Part shown: in pieces, positions 35,223 through 47,210 of the stretch
How the letters are laid out: every line of letters begins with the position of its first letter
Position numbering within the stretch: position 1 is the stretch's first letter
Assembly: GCF_041146395.1 (NCBI RefSeq)
Contig: NC_090989.1
Location: forward strand, 244,642,843 to 244,706,842
DNA from: Eulemur rufifrons
Taxonomy: Eukaryota; Chordata; Mammalia; Primates; Lemuridae
Reading direction: 5' to 3'
DNA length: 64,000 bases
Made by a program: the position numbers and the translations under genes
Notes under the pieces: generated by a model
Database searches by the model: none
What the model was told of the DNA's origin: nothing
What the model saw: the letters and a program-made list of their open reading frames with translations, nothing else

Positions 35223-36689
35223 TTTATATTTTTATTTTATTTTTAAAATTAATGTATTTAAAATGCCAGAGAAAAAAATAGGTTTCAACAAAATAATCAT
35301 CCCAGATTGACTGGCACAATTAGAACATTAGTAAACCATAGGGCTAAATTGACAGCTGCTATGTTCACAATTTAGTTCTAACTTCCCCTGCCTGAGAAAA
35401 ATAAGAACGAATCAAAATCTTCCAGCACTTCTGTGTCGGTGTGTCACAACAAGTAATCACCATTTCTTCTAGGAAGCAAGGGCTGTTGCTTCATTTCTGC
35501 CTCTCAAATCTCACAAACGTCCTTTGTTTATTCAACTCTAACCTGGAAAAATTCAGAAAAGGGGATTCTGGGAAACATAGTTACAGCTTAATAATGTTGA
35601 TAATAAGATATTCCATTATACTCACTTTTAGTTGAAATTAATAGTTCTGAACATTTCTCACTTTTCAAGGAAAAACAGCAATAAAATTACAAAATATAAA
35701 AGTTAATTGAAAGGTGTGTTTCCTGTATTATGGATTAGATAGATAGATAATCCCTGCCTCATCCCCATCATTATATATGGTGGGGATATAAATATAAAAT
35801 ATATATATATATATATATATATAAATTCTACCATAGAGCAAGGCAGACATTATAAAATGTTGTGGGCCTGTGTTAAACAGAATCATGGATTATTCAATAT
35901 TGATACAAATTTTTTCTATTCACCAGATGATGTTTCTTGTGCAGCAAATACCGTAAGAAGAGCTTTCTTGATAGTTTTATGAAATCTTATTATACAAAAT
36001 ATCTGCTCTTTCTCTGAGGATAAGTAGCATGTTCCATTAAATGTAAATTTTATAAATTTGATAGAAGGTTTCAATTTAATGTTCTATCAAATGTCACCAA
36101 GGAATTTCCCAGCTGAAATATATAATATAAACATGCATTCAGTTTCGCTGAGCCTTGTTCTTCTCATTCAAATATGAAAAATTATTTAACTTGTGTTCTC
36201 TGTGCCCCTTTGAAATACATGTAGATTTTGTGGCAATATATCTGATGATATTTCAAACATATTTTACCAAATAAATTAGTGTTTAAGTAAATTAAGAGAG
36301 ATAAATAAATTTGTATTTCAATAAGTTAAAATCTATTATTCCACACTTTTGACATGTAATTCAAACTGCAATATTTGAAGAAATTTATAGAGAATGAATA
36401 ATCAATAAATATGCAATTCTTCTCATGTTACTTTCTCAATACATGTTTTGATAGCTCTGCATCTCTTTTGTGATAACATACAGGCTCTTTAGCATAATCT
36501 TCATATGTTTTGCTATCTGTCTAAGCTATATTTTCAGGCTTATAGTCACATCTTCTCATAGGCACACTATCTCCAGCATCCTAATGTATTTGTGGTACTC
36601 TAAATGAGTCCTGTATTTTTCCCTGTCTACCAGGCCTACTACCAATCATCCTTTAACAATTCTCAGATGCTCTGAGAATTCTGTGAGTG
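35223..36689. other. AT-rich single-copy DNA with (AT)n at 35799-35823
   Basis: Contains a short GATA-type run near 35736-35749 and a 25-base AT repeat at 35799-35823. No gene is supported; the frame at 35441-35635 is unremarkable. Confidence 0.4.
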
Positions 36690-36940
36690 TCAAGGTAGTC
36701 TAGTGATTTAGACCAAGGAATTTGGTGTCTACTTGGACAAGACTCTGGCCCTTATCTGTGACCTTGAGCAGATTTCTTATCCTCTCTCTTGTTCCTTTTC
36801 TTTACTTATAAAGTAGAAATACAAACAGTTAACTCTATTATGAGACAAGGTATGGATTAATCGATAACTGCATGTAAAATGCTTAGCACAGTCTGGCATA
36901 TAGTAAACACTGAATATTACCTACCATTATTATCATTATA
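36690..36940 (+). mobile_element. MIR, nearly complete
   Basis: Runs through the MIR: 'aaggtagtctagtgatttagacc' (tRNA-derived head), 'tgtgaccttgagcagatttcttatcc', 'gacaaggtatggattaat' and 'gtaaaatgcttagcacagtctggcatatagtaaacactgaa'. The end reaches 'taccattattatcattat'. Confidence 0.85.
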
Positions 36941-37014
36941 ATAATTTTATTATTATTGACTCTCCTCTCATAGATAGTTAACCATTACTTACTGTGATTT
37001 CACAGTATTTTTTA

Positions 37015-37150
37015 ATTTATTCATTCACTTTTTATTATCTTAACAGATTTATTGAGGCTCTCCTATGTGTCAGATGCCATCTGATGCACAGGAGACTCAG
37101 CAATGAATAATATGGAAAAAGTTCTGCCCTTGTGAAACTTATATCTAGCA
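37015..37150 (-). mobile_element. L2 3' end, antisense
   Basis: Reversed L2 terminus: 'ttattcattcactttttattatc', 'gatttattgaggctctcctatgtgtcagatgcc', 'gactcagcaatgaataatatgg' and 'ctgcccttgtgaaacttatatctagcag'. Confidence 0.75.
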
Positions 37151-37304
37151 GTACTGAAATCCAACAAATAATAAATTAATATATATTTCTATTAACTTTT
37201 TACATTTCTTAGAGTTTTGTTTTGACATTTCTACTAATACCACTAAAGAATACACAGTTCATACAGGGTGGGGAAAATTTTATTCCTCTTTTTCCTCATT
37301 GCTT

Positions 37305-37372
37305 TTCATATGCCTTGCCCCTAATAAACATCTAATAAATAATTGTTGAATAAATGCATTGATGAATGGATG
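37305..37372 (+). mobile_element. L2 3' tail fragment
   Basis: 'tgccttgcccctaataaacatctaataaataattgttgaataaatg' fits the end of L2 ('tgcctggcacatagtaggtgctcaataaatatttgttgaatgaatg'). Confidence 0.55.
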
Positions 37373-38384
37373 ATAGGTTCAGGACCAAAGATATTCCCCA
37401 ACATTTTACATAAATAATTCTTTCCTTATCCCCAAAGGTATATTTGGCAATCCTTCAATTTTATATAAAATGCATTTATTTTATAATAAGTTTACGTGTT
37501 CAGGATGATGGAAGGTTACAAATGCTATATTCTTCAGGGTAAATGTTCAAACACAAATATCAAGAATATTAAAACGTGTATTTCAGAATCTGTACGTATG
37601 CATATATTTCTTGGCATGTATGCAGAAATACACAGTTTTGGGAAAAAACATAATCTTCTATGAAGCAGAAATAATTATTTCCTATAGAGTTCATGAAGGT
37701 GGTAAAGGTAGGGTTGAAATGTACAAAAATAAATCAATACATGATAGTCATGAATTTTCCCATGGATTATCTTTTATCCTATGCAAGTTTTATTTTCCTC
37801 TCACTTTCTGGTTTTGAAAATGTAGTTCACCATTTAATGTTCTAATCCTTACTTTGTTAGAGGGGAACACAAAATAACTATGCTTATAATAAAGGACTAT
37901 TATTATCTCTTGCAAGAAAAAAAGACAACAAGGTTAATAAAGATTCCATCGAATGCAAACAAGTGGTTGTACAACATGAAGTTATGATGTCACAATGAAT
38001 TTCTAAACATGTACAGCTTGTTCTTGGCAGGATGAGCATCTATTTATTTATCTCTCTTGTCAACATTCGATTTGCATTTTGCATCAGTTGTGTTTTTTTC
38101 TTTTCTATTTATTTCAAGCAAATCCATATAAGTCAATTCTTCACACTTGCAGTGAGAGTGTGAATCTTTTAAATTGGTGTTGGATAAACAGCTTCAGCGT
38201 ATTGGAAAGAGTGGATACACTGAATATCTTACTTCTGTCCCTCTGGATCACGTCTTTCCACTCTGTGTCTCAGCAAAGTGACCTATCTACATAAATGGCT
38301 TCTTGCTCAGTTCAGCAAGTGGGAAACAACAGAAAGGATTCTGAGTGAGGGAGAAGGGTAAAGACTTGGGGTATTATTTTTTCT
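37373..38384. other. AT-rich single-copy DNA, about 1 kb
   Basis: Frames at 37611-37817 and 38079-38294 (+) are isolated, with no recognised product. Confidence 0.4.
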
Positions 38385-38830
38385 ACTACCCATGCATTTG
38401 TGAGACTTCTACATTCACACAGGCCCTCACACTCAAAAGGTCTCCATGCTTGGTTTAATTTTCTGCTGTGCCGTCTTAAAATTCTTCAAAAATTTTTAAC
38501 AAGAGCTCCTCAGATTTATTTTGTACTGGGCTCTACAGATTATGTGGCCAGTCCCATTCCTGGCTCCCTCCCTGCAGGATGGCCTTAGGCTGACTGGGTC
38601 CCTAGCTGAAAAGTCTGCTCCCGTCCAGCATCCTTCTCCACTTACACCTCCCTGTTTGAAGGTTCTGGTAATGATGTCTCCTCTTCTCCTTTAGGCTAAG
38701 GATGATAATAGAGCCCCACTGTTATTCGTCCTTGGGAACTTCACCATAACTAGTACTTTTGCTATTTCTGATCACATCTTTTTAATCTTTACTAAATTTT
38801 CTTTATTCAATGTATGTTTTCTTCAATTTA
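38385..38830 (+). mobile_element. Probable old interspersed repeat, family unresolved
   Basis: 'gagacttctacattcacacaggccctcacac', 'aaaatttttaacaagagctcctcagatttattttgtactgggc' and 'ggaacttcaccataactagtac' resemble a dispersed mammalian sequence that I recall but cannot name with confidence (L1 3' UTR or LTR). No coding function is inferred from the frame at 38400-38588. Confidence 0.35.
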
Positions 38831-39714
38831 TCCTAACTTGTGCATGACATCTGTGTATAGGTAGGACCTGAATGCTACAAATGGTTAGAACAGCTTACCT
38901 CTGGTATATGTAATGAAATATATTTCTGCAAAAAGCAAGTTGAAAAGAGGAGGGCACTAAACCAAAGTTTTCTTTAGAATTAGAATTTTTAAAGTACGTA
39001 CATGAAGGTAGAAATCTTTCCAGGAGTTGACAAACATGTCTTAGGGTACAGAACATACTCTTCTTCCCCTTTGCCAGTGATCTGCTCATAGATGGGGTCT
39101 GAAAGAGGCATGGAGAGCATTCTTTTTTCCTTTATTCCTAAATGCTACATAGGTCATTGAAATATTTGCCCTCCTATAAAGAAAATCTTCCATAGCAGAG
39201 ACAATTTGCCCCAACCACTTCATCAAGAAGCAGCTTCTGTCCTTTGCCCACTGAAGACACTGAGCCAATGGTGTGTGATGGAACCATAGAAAATTGGACA
39301 TATGCAAAAATCACCAAAGTCAAAAGAAGAATCCCCACAAGATAGGGGAAAAAAAGTATGAAGCTTCAACGTACTTTGAAAGAGCATCAAATCATAGTGG
39401 AGGCAGAGTAGTGCCTCCACTACTCTGAGCAGGAATTTGGATTTTTAAGTACTGCATGCATCCTAATGCTAACAATAATAAAGTTACAGACATAAAGAAA
39501 GATAGTTCTAGGGTGATGAATTTCAATTCTTACTCTTAAGAATCCATCTGAGAATAGAAGTCGTTAAGCATGTAAAGGGAGCAGTATCATGGCAACACAT
39601 TGTTTGTGTTAACCTTCAAAAATTCTAATATGTAAGCTTTACCATCTCATTTACATATGCTAAAAATATGGTATAATATATATTTTGTATTATATACTCT
39701 TGATTATATATTTT
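38831..39714. other. Single-copy DNA, about 0.9 kb
   Basis: Three staggered minus-strand frames (38895-39089, 39086-39307, 39223-39420) lie close together. They overlap in different frames, and I recognise none of the products, so none is called. Confidence 0.35.
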
Positions 39715-39900
39715 TAAATAATAGATTGAGGATGTGCTAGGTACCAAGCATTGTTCTATGTTCTTTATACCCATTAACCCATTTATCTCCGCAATAGTCT
39801 TAAAATGTAGGTATATTATCATCCCTATTTACATACAGAAAAATTGAAAAATGAGTTGCTTAGCTTTATTTCCAAGGTCACACAGCATTAACGTGTGCTT
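39715..39900 (-). mobile_element. MIR, antisense
   Basis: 'gatgtgctaggtaccaagcattgttctatg', 'ttaacccatttatctccgcaatagtcttaaaatgtaggtatattatcatccctattt' and 'ccaaggtcacacagca' are the reversed MIR consensus in order. Confidence 0.85.
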
Positions 39901-40524
39901 GATATGTTTTACAAAACATATTACTTTACAAGACTGTCTATACAAAACTAAGTCTCCATATTTCATGTTCCATGAGGAATATCCAAAGATAATTTTAATT
40001 CCAGACTTTTTTTCCCCCTTTATTTTGGCTGACTTAGGATGTGATCCCAAATAAGATGCAACTATATATTTTTATTCTAAAAACATGCTAGTAGGCAAAT
40101 CATTCACTTTACTTTTGAAAGAAAAAATAATCTTTGCCTTTTACCTCAGAAATAATTTGAACATAAAAGAAGCTTCTACCGAAAGTAGCAGAGAGCCTAG
40201 GACTGAACCTTGAGGAAATGCCTAAAGCTGATGTGAAGGTATAATGGAAAAGAAAAATTAAAGCAACGCAGATGGTACTACAACATGAGAATGAGTGGTC
40301 AGAGAGGTAAGAATGTGATCTGGAAGTTAGACTGTCAGTTGATAAATCCACATATGTTTTATATTATAGGCAGGTTGAAAAATGACAATCTAGAGAAAAT
40401 GTGCCATTCCTTAAAACTTTTATAAAATATTATCATTCAGTAATGATGCTACACACAATCTTTAGTGCTGCATGGGAGGATAACGTGTGGAAAGAATGTG
40501 TGCTGTTTGAGAAGAAAATTTAAT
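39901..40524. other. AT-rich single-copy DNA
   Basis: Plus and minus frames at 39829-40054 overlap each other. The 80-codon minus frame at 40109-40351 has no recognised product. No repeat is identified. Confidence 0.35.
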
Positions 40525-40753
40525 GGATCAACACTTGTGAGAACATAGGGTAGTAACATTCATCAGGTGTCGGGCAGGTGGGAGAGGGAGGAGGGGTTGG
40601 GTATATTCACACCTAATGGGTGCAGTGTGCACTATCTGGGGTATGGACATGCTTGAAGCTCTGACTTAGGTGAGGCAAAGGCAATATGTCTCACCTAAAC
40701 ATTTTTACCCCCCCAATATTCTGAAATAAAATATATATATTTAAAAAAATAAA
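40525..40753 (+). mobile_element. Young L1 3' UTR, 5'-truncated (strepsirrhine type)
   Basis: Only the last part of a young L1. 'gggagagggaggaggggttgg' is the G-rich tract, followed by 'tatattcacacctaatgggtgcagtg', 'tgaagctctgacttaggtg', 'ctcacctaaacatttttaccccccc' and 'ttctgaaataaa', then an A/T tail. It shares this 3' UTR with 44500-44705, which carries more of the element. Severe 5' truncation is usual for L1. Confidence 0.8.
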
Positions 40754-41199
40754 CAATATCAAAAGTCTATGAATTCTTAAATTAAGGGAAGACACCAGCA
40801 AAAGAATATGATTCTGTGATGGATTGAATTAAGATAATTTTAAATGTTTCCAGTAGAATTCGGTTATGTGACCTTTAGCCATGGAGAATTACTTTTCCTC
40901 TTCATGCTCAAGCTACCCCTTCTGAGCTCCTTGATATATCATTTCCCTTCTGCTACTCTATGAACACTCTTTTTCAGTCATAATTAATAACCCTGTTTTA
41001 CTGGAAAAACCATAAGTATTTTCTAAGTTATTACATTATTCACTCTGATAGAGCAGTGACATACTCACCCAAATTCTACTTTAAATTAACTATTTCTTAG
41101 CTTTCAGGGCAATTTTTCTGATCCTTTCCCTATATTTCCATGCTTTCTTTTTTCTTCTTCAACTGCTTCAATATGAGTTTTGTTGAAAACAGTGCCATT
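40754..41199. other. Single-copy DNA
   Basis: No feature recognised. Confidence 0.4.
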
Positions 41200-41320
41200 A
41201 GTCATTCATTCATTCATTCGTTCATTTGTTGTATTCATTCATTCAAACCACAGGTCTCTGTTAATTTAATGAGGATATGAAGGGCTGGACATTGATCCAA
41301 GTAATAGTAATAGCTCAGAG
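41200..41320 (-). mobile_element. TTCA repeat, probably an antisense L2 end
   Basis: Five or more TTCA units ('ttcattcattcattcgttc') followed by 'gggctggacattgatccaag' fit the reversed L2 terminus, where such units often expand. The rest of L2 is not clear, so a plain microsatellite is the alternative. Confidence 0.45.
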
Positions 41321-43204
41321 CAGAGAAAGGACATAGTATATATTTAAGCAAATGTAAGTAATTTGTCTAGAATGGTTATTCTCATTGTGTGTTCTGGCAG
41401 ACTGTTGTATCTCCAGATTTTGTTTTACTAAAAAGTAAGATAAAGCTTTCTGGAAATAAGAGTTTCGAATCTGTATGATATCAAGCATTGACGAGAGAAA
41501 AAAGTGGCGTGTCTAACTAGGACAAGCTTTACCTCTAGAGGTTTGAATTGCTCAATGGGGCATCTCACTGCTAAAAGGTGACAAAATAGCTTGTTTCATG
41601 ACAGCAAAAGTTTTTATAGAGTGTTTGAGACATCATTATACTACATTAAAGATTGAACTATAATTATTGGTGATGACCCTAGTGTTGTTTTCAATGCTTT
41701 ATACCATTGAATGTGCTATCATATGCTCTTAATTTTGATTTTGAAAGCGTGTCACATAGCTAAAGAAGTAAAGAATCAATGGTCTAGGGCATATTTAATT
41801 GTGACTGAAAATGACTGGAATTTATTCCTCAATGCTGGACTAGAGCCAAGATCTAAAGAGCTTTTTTGGCTATACGAAGGACATGCTCCTTGTCAGCATG
41901 GAGTAGGCACAGATAACTTTTAAGCAAGGGAGATAACTGAATCAATTTGTATTGTGGAAAAAATAATTCTAGTAGATATATGAAGAATAAAGTACTAATT
42001 CAGAAGACTTGGGATTTTAGATCTGCAACACTTTCCACGCCAAATAATATTACAGCAAATTTCAAACTTTTGATCCATCTTGAGAAATAAATAAATAAAA
42101 ACACTAACATTTGAGTATCGACTGGTGTGAACACATTATTTTAGAAAGACAAGTCTATTTCAATATTTATTCCTTACTTGGAGAAATATACAGTATTTGA
42201 AATTTCTCTTTGCATCCACAATATAATAAGTCCCTCTCTCCATACACACATGCACACACACGTATGTATAGATACACATATACATATATATTTCAAAAGA
42301 TATAGATAGATATTCTAAGAGATAGCCTGGAAAACATGTTTCTAAAATGTGTGTTAACAGGAGCAAGATCTCAAATCTGATAAAGTTCTTCACCTCGTGT
42401 TTCAGCTTCAATTTTTTTTCCTGAACATGCAATTTTTCCTTCATATTTATCATTCTGAAACACCTTTCCTCAATGCACACACTTCACAGTGACAGCTTTT
42501 TCCTTCAAGCAGTTCAACTCCAACCTTGATATTATTTCATTGACAAAGTGCCCCGGAAACTGCTGCTGTTCCATTGATTCCTGGTGGAAAGATAGAGTCA
42601 CCGTCACTTTTTATCTGTGTCCACTAAATGGATTCTTATTATAGTTGTCACAGGATGGTTGGCCCCATAGCAACGAGAAAAGAGTAGAGCAGTACTGACT
42701 TTACTTGGTACACTAGTGATTGTTTTGGAAAATAGGTTTTATATAACTTCTTTAAATTTCAGAATATAACGATTTAATTTTTTATTTTTTGTTGTTGATA
42801 AAAATAATTTACTATTGCTATGAATTCCCAACTTCTACCACACTTTTATAAGGTACTTTCTTTTCCATAAATATAAGAATAGACAAAGAGATATCCTATG
42901 ATGTGTTATGAAAAATGTGTGAAACTACAGTAATATAATGTAATACCTTTTATTTGAAAGAACAGAAGGTATACATTTTAACAATAGAGAAAATCTCTTT
43001 TTTCTGAAAAAAATTATCAGCCAAATTGCTCTCTCATTTTCTAATTTTTTAAGGCAACCACTAATTTTCTCTACTGGTTTACACATATGATTTAGAGTCT
43101 AGAGACTTTGTTCAGAATATCAATGATTATATGTAGTTTATTTTTGTTAAATACTGCCACTTTAAAATGTAATGACAAGGAATGAGAAGATTCTAATAAA
43201 GACA
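41321..43204. other. Mostly single-copy AT-rich DNA, about 1.9 kb
   Basis: Contains a weak MER5-like start at 41373 ('ggttattctcattgtgtgttc') and a CA/TA-rich patch at 42243-42312. The frames at 41711-41923 (+) and 42160-42480 (-) match nothing I know; the latter is partly encoded by the CA/TA patch. Confidence 0.35.
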
Positions 43205-44162
43205 TTTTTGTTATATATCCTTTTTATGCAACTGATTTTTGACAAATGAACTTAAGCAATTCAATAGAGAAGGGAAAGCTTTTTCACCAAGTGACACTGG
43301 AAATATGGACATGAATATGCAAAAAGGTGAAACTAAATACAAACCTTATACCTTTCACAAGAATTGACTCAAAGTCAATCACAGACCTAAATATAAAATA
43401 CAAAACTATAAAACTTCTAGAAGAAAACACAGGAGAAAATTTTAGAGACCTAGATTTGGCAATGAGTTTTTATATCAAACACCAAAAGTACAATTCATGA
43501 AAGAATAAAATAATAATTTGAACTTTATTAAAATTAAAATCATCTTCTCTATGAAAGACACTATTAGGAAATCAAAAGACAAGCTACAGACTAAGAATAT
43601 ATTTGAAAAATACATACCTGATAAAGGACTTATATCCAAAATGTACAAATAATCCCTAAAAAATAATAATAAAAAAAATCTAATTAAAAATTTAGTGAAA
43701 GATATCAACAGACACTTCATCATATACATATGGAAAATAAGCATGTGAATATTGCTCAACTTCATTTCTTATTAGGTAAGTGCAAATTAAAATAACAATA
43801 AGGTACACTTCACATCTATCGGAACTTAAAAAAACAAGCAACTTGCCAAGACAAATTGCTGGCAAGGAGGTAGAGCAACAGGAATATTCATTCGCTGTTG
43901 ATGGGAATGCAAAATGGCACATTCCCTTTTTGACGACAGTTTGACAGTTCATTATGAAGCTAAACATGGTATTATAATACAATCCAGCAATAGCAATCCT
44001 AGATATGTTCCCAACTGATTGGAAAACTTAAGTGTATACAAAAACCAACACATGAATATGTATAATAGCCTTAGTCAAAATCATCCAATATTGAAAGCAA
44101 TGAAGGTACCCTTCAATAGGTAACAGATAAGCAAACTATGGTACGTCCATACCATGAGCTAT
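43205..44162 (+). mobile_element. Old L1M, ORF2 C-terminal part
   Basis: Colinear with the second half of L1M ORF2: 'caactgatttttgacaaatg', 'aaactataaaacttctagaagaaaacac', 'tgataaaggacttatatcc', 'caacagacacttcatcatat', 'tgatgggaatgcaaaatggcac' and 'caatccagcaatagcaatcctag'. It ends abruptly at about 44162, where a younger L1 tail begins. Both ends are truncated and the frame is broken. Confidence 0.8.
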
Positions 44163-44705
44163 TTATTCAGCAATCCCACTACTGAATATTTCCCCAAAGG
44201 AAAAAAAGACATTCTATAAGAAAGACACCTGCACTCAGATGTTTATAGCAGCATAATTCACAACTGCAAAGATGTGGAAACAACTCAAGTGCCATCAATA
44301 CATACATGGATTAATAAAATGTGCTATTAAAATATGTATACTGTGGAGTACTACTCAGCCATAGAAAATGGTGAACGAATACTTCTTGTATTAACCTGGA
44401 TGGAACTGGAAACCATTCTTCTAAGTGAAGTATCACAATAATGGAAAAACAAACACCACAATCCTCACCATTAAATTGGAACTAATAGATCATCACTTAT
44501 GTGCACATATGGAAATAACATTCATCAGAAATCAAGCAGCAGGGAGTGGGGAAGAGGGGATAGATAAATTCACACCTAATGGGTACAATGCAACATTATG
44601 TGGGGGATCGGCACACTTATAACTTTGACTCAAACAGTACAAAAGCAATTTATGTAACCAAAATGCTTGACCCCCATAATATTCTGAAATAAAATTAAAT
44701 TAAAT
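44163..44705 (+). mobile_element. Young L1 3' end (strepsirrhine type)
   Basis: End of ORF2 plus 3' UTR: 'cagcaatcccactactgaatatttcccc', 'atgtttatagcagcataattcacaactgcaaagatgtgg', 'gagtactactcagccatag', 'ggatggaactggaaaccattcttctaagtgaagtatc', 'attcacacctaatgggtacaatg' and 'acccccataatattctgaaataaa', then an AAATT tail. It is much better preserved than the upstream 43205-44162 copy. Its start falls exactly where the older copy stops. Confidence 0.85.
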
Positions 44706-44714
44706 TCATCCTTT

Positions 44715-45560
44715 TCTACAACTTAATAAAATATGGAATGCACTTATTATAGCTGTTTTTATATCCTCATTTACTAATTTTATCATCTGTGTCATTTCTA
44801 CATTGGTTTTGGTGGATTAATATTTTTCCTCCTCATCAGTTGTAATTTTCTGGTTCTGTGCATTCCCGGCATTCTTTAATTGGTTGCTAAACAATGCAAA
44901 TTTACTTTGTTGTTATCTGCACACCTTTTTAATTCTATAACTGTTATTGAGATTTGTCCTGGGACAAAGTTATCTTAATTGTAAAGAGTTTTATTTTTTC
45001 AAAGTTTGTCTTAAATTGTTTTTCAGTGGTACCAGAGCAAACTTTAATTGAAGGCTTTTTTGTCGTCACAACTGAGGATATAAAGTTACGACTGCTTTTT
45101 CCAATAGCATATGATTATGTGATTTCTTTACTCTAGTAATTATAATAGAAAAGTGAACTATATCCAGCCCTGTGTAAGCCACATAAATTGTATATCCTGT
45201 TCCATTACTTTAAATCCTTTTCTACCTTCATATCATTGTCTCATATGGGTACACTTGTCTGTATTTAGCAGATGACTCAAGAGAAATGTTCTGAAGATTT
45301 CTGGAGCCATCACTCTAAGCTGCACATTTGTCTCCAATACTCTGCCCTATGAATTATAGCCACCTTGGCCTTCCTAAATTCTCATTTGTCTCCTTAAAAC
45401 CCCACTAAACTCTGGAGTTTCCCTCACTTCACTGCCACCTGGAAACTTTCAACAGAGAGACAATCTGGGGGCTCATCAAATTTGTTTCCCCCTTTTCAGA
45501 GGTTATTGGCTTGCATTGCCTGATGTCTAACATCTGAACAAGTGTTTCATATATTTTCTC
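44715..45560 (-). mobile_element. Probable old L1 3' UTR, antisense
   Basis: On the plus strand, 'tttatcatctgtgtcatttctacattggttttg', 'ttaattggttgctaaacaatgcaaatttactttgttg', 'gagatttgtcctgggacaaagttatctta' and 'tggtaccagagcaaactttaattg' follow, in order, a dispersed L1M-type 3' region that I recall in reversed orientation. The subfamily is not certain. Confidence 0.45.
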
Positions 45561-46499
45561 TTTTTTTGTTTATTTAAGATGGTAATATAAATCTGTTCCC
45601 CTTTATTCCAACTTGTCTAAATGCGTAGGTCCATGTTGTTATTTTTAATAAAATAAATAAAACTTATGTCAATCTAGTAACATTTCAAAATATCTTTGTT
45701 ATCCTAGTATTGACTTATACATAATATATAATCATCTAGTATTGACATATAATATATATGTCAGAAAGTCTTTAGAATATTTTTTGGCATATATGAGCTT
45801 TCAGTGAATCTCAATACGATCTCATTGAATAGCCATGACTTAAATAATTAGTAAGATTTTGAAACATTTTTTGAGAATATTTACTTAAAATATTTGTTCT
45901 TTCTTTTATCCTCCCTTTAATGAAAGTCAACTCACATCTCTTTAAGAAAAAATTTGGGACTCTGTGATTTCCCATATCAAAATAGGTTTGATTTCCAATT
46001 TTCAGAACTTTGCTCCCTTGGTTACAAATATTATTGGACCAAGATAATTTCACATTATTACACAGCAAAATTGCAATTGAGAATCAGAATTAACTATTTA
46101 CATGACAGAACAATAATTAAGGCATTTTTAAAGGAACAAGGATCATAAATATGTTTTTATAACAATAATATAATATATAATAATATTTTTAATAGATATG
46201 GGGAAAAAGTTAAGGAGAAATTATATTTAAATACTATAATTAATCTTGGATAGGAAGATTTGAGGATAATTTTCACATGTTTTGTGCCATGGTATACAAA
46301 ATTTTGAACATAGATTATTTTTCTTTATAACAAAATGTGTTGCTTTAGAACAATTACATGTCAAGGTATATGGACTGGATTTTTTACTGAGATCATGTGT
46401 TCGTTGGAATTTGTGGGGAAAAAATGGCTCAACGTACCTACTGCATGAATATTTCCCCCAAACCCACTTTTGAAAACTCATGCCACTGGCCTTTTAACA
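45561..46499. other. AT-rich single-copy DNA
   Basis: Opposing frames at 45811-46148 and 46227-46481 are mutual shadows. No repeat or gene is supported. Confidence 0.4.
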
Positions 46500-47210
46500 A
46501 TTCAAGGGGCATGAGAAGCAGTTCCAAGTCAAAGACTGTTGATTCTGAAAAGTAAAGAGAATCAAAAAGAAGATCAAAGATACAGAGCCAGCCAGAACAA
46601 CAGATGGTTATAAAGAAACAGATGCAGAGGACTGGCTTCCTCATCGAAATCCCACCCAAGATTTTAGAGCAAGATAACTGGGTTATATTCCAAGACTCAT
46701 GCTGCTAAAAATAGGGCCTGCATGAGAATTTCCATTGCTGGTATATTATTAGAGAAACTAGCTTTGGCAGCAAGAGGGAAAGAAGGGACTCCATGCTTCC
46801 TCAGGGCCTGTATATCAGGATTGCTTTTCTCTATAGTCTGTTGAGCAGCCAACATGATGCCAGTGAATTCTGGACTTCGTCCCTGACAGAGTGCCAAGTA
46901 TGTTAAATAAGCCTCACACTGGGAACATCTAAGATCAAGTGATCATAACATCATTAGATTTAAAATGCTCATGAGACCAAGTTCTAAAGGAAGCAACACC
47001 AAATTATTAGACTTTTCAAAAATGCCAACTGTGAGAGAGGAGGAAGTGATTGAGCGAATGCTTATCAGAAACATAATATATGAGACTCCATCAAAAGAAA
47101 AACCAAACAGAAAGAACGTATCCAGCAACTAATAGATAAAGAAGAATTACTTAAAAGCATTTTATTAAAGTTTATCTGTATTTAAAAAATCCAATGAGGT
47201 CTTGGAGACC
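46500..47210 (+). pseudogene. Decayed coding-like stretch, possibly a CR1/L3-type LINE relic
   Basis: One plus-strand frame from 46722 to 47132 (137 codons) has only three internal stops, two of which look like CGA-to-TGA changes. Residues around 46945-47010 read 'SSDHNIIRFKML' and, a little further on, 'TKLLDFSK'. This resembles the 'SDH.I..FK' end of the endonuclease of CR1/L3-type LINEs, followed by their 'LDF' motif. Upstream, 46511-46680 in another frame is lysine- and serine-rich. The rest matches nothing I know, so an unidentified processed pseudogene is possible. Confidence 0.3.

Noticed and set aside
38895..39420. Three staggered minus-strand frames suggesting a frameshifted gene
   Set aside because: No similarity that I recognise joins them, and the frames overlap in different phases.
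41373..41500. MER5-like start
   Set aside because: Only about 20 bases resemble the consensus start; the rest does not follow.
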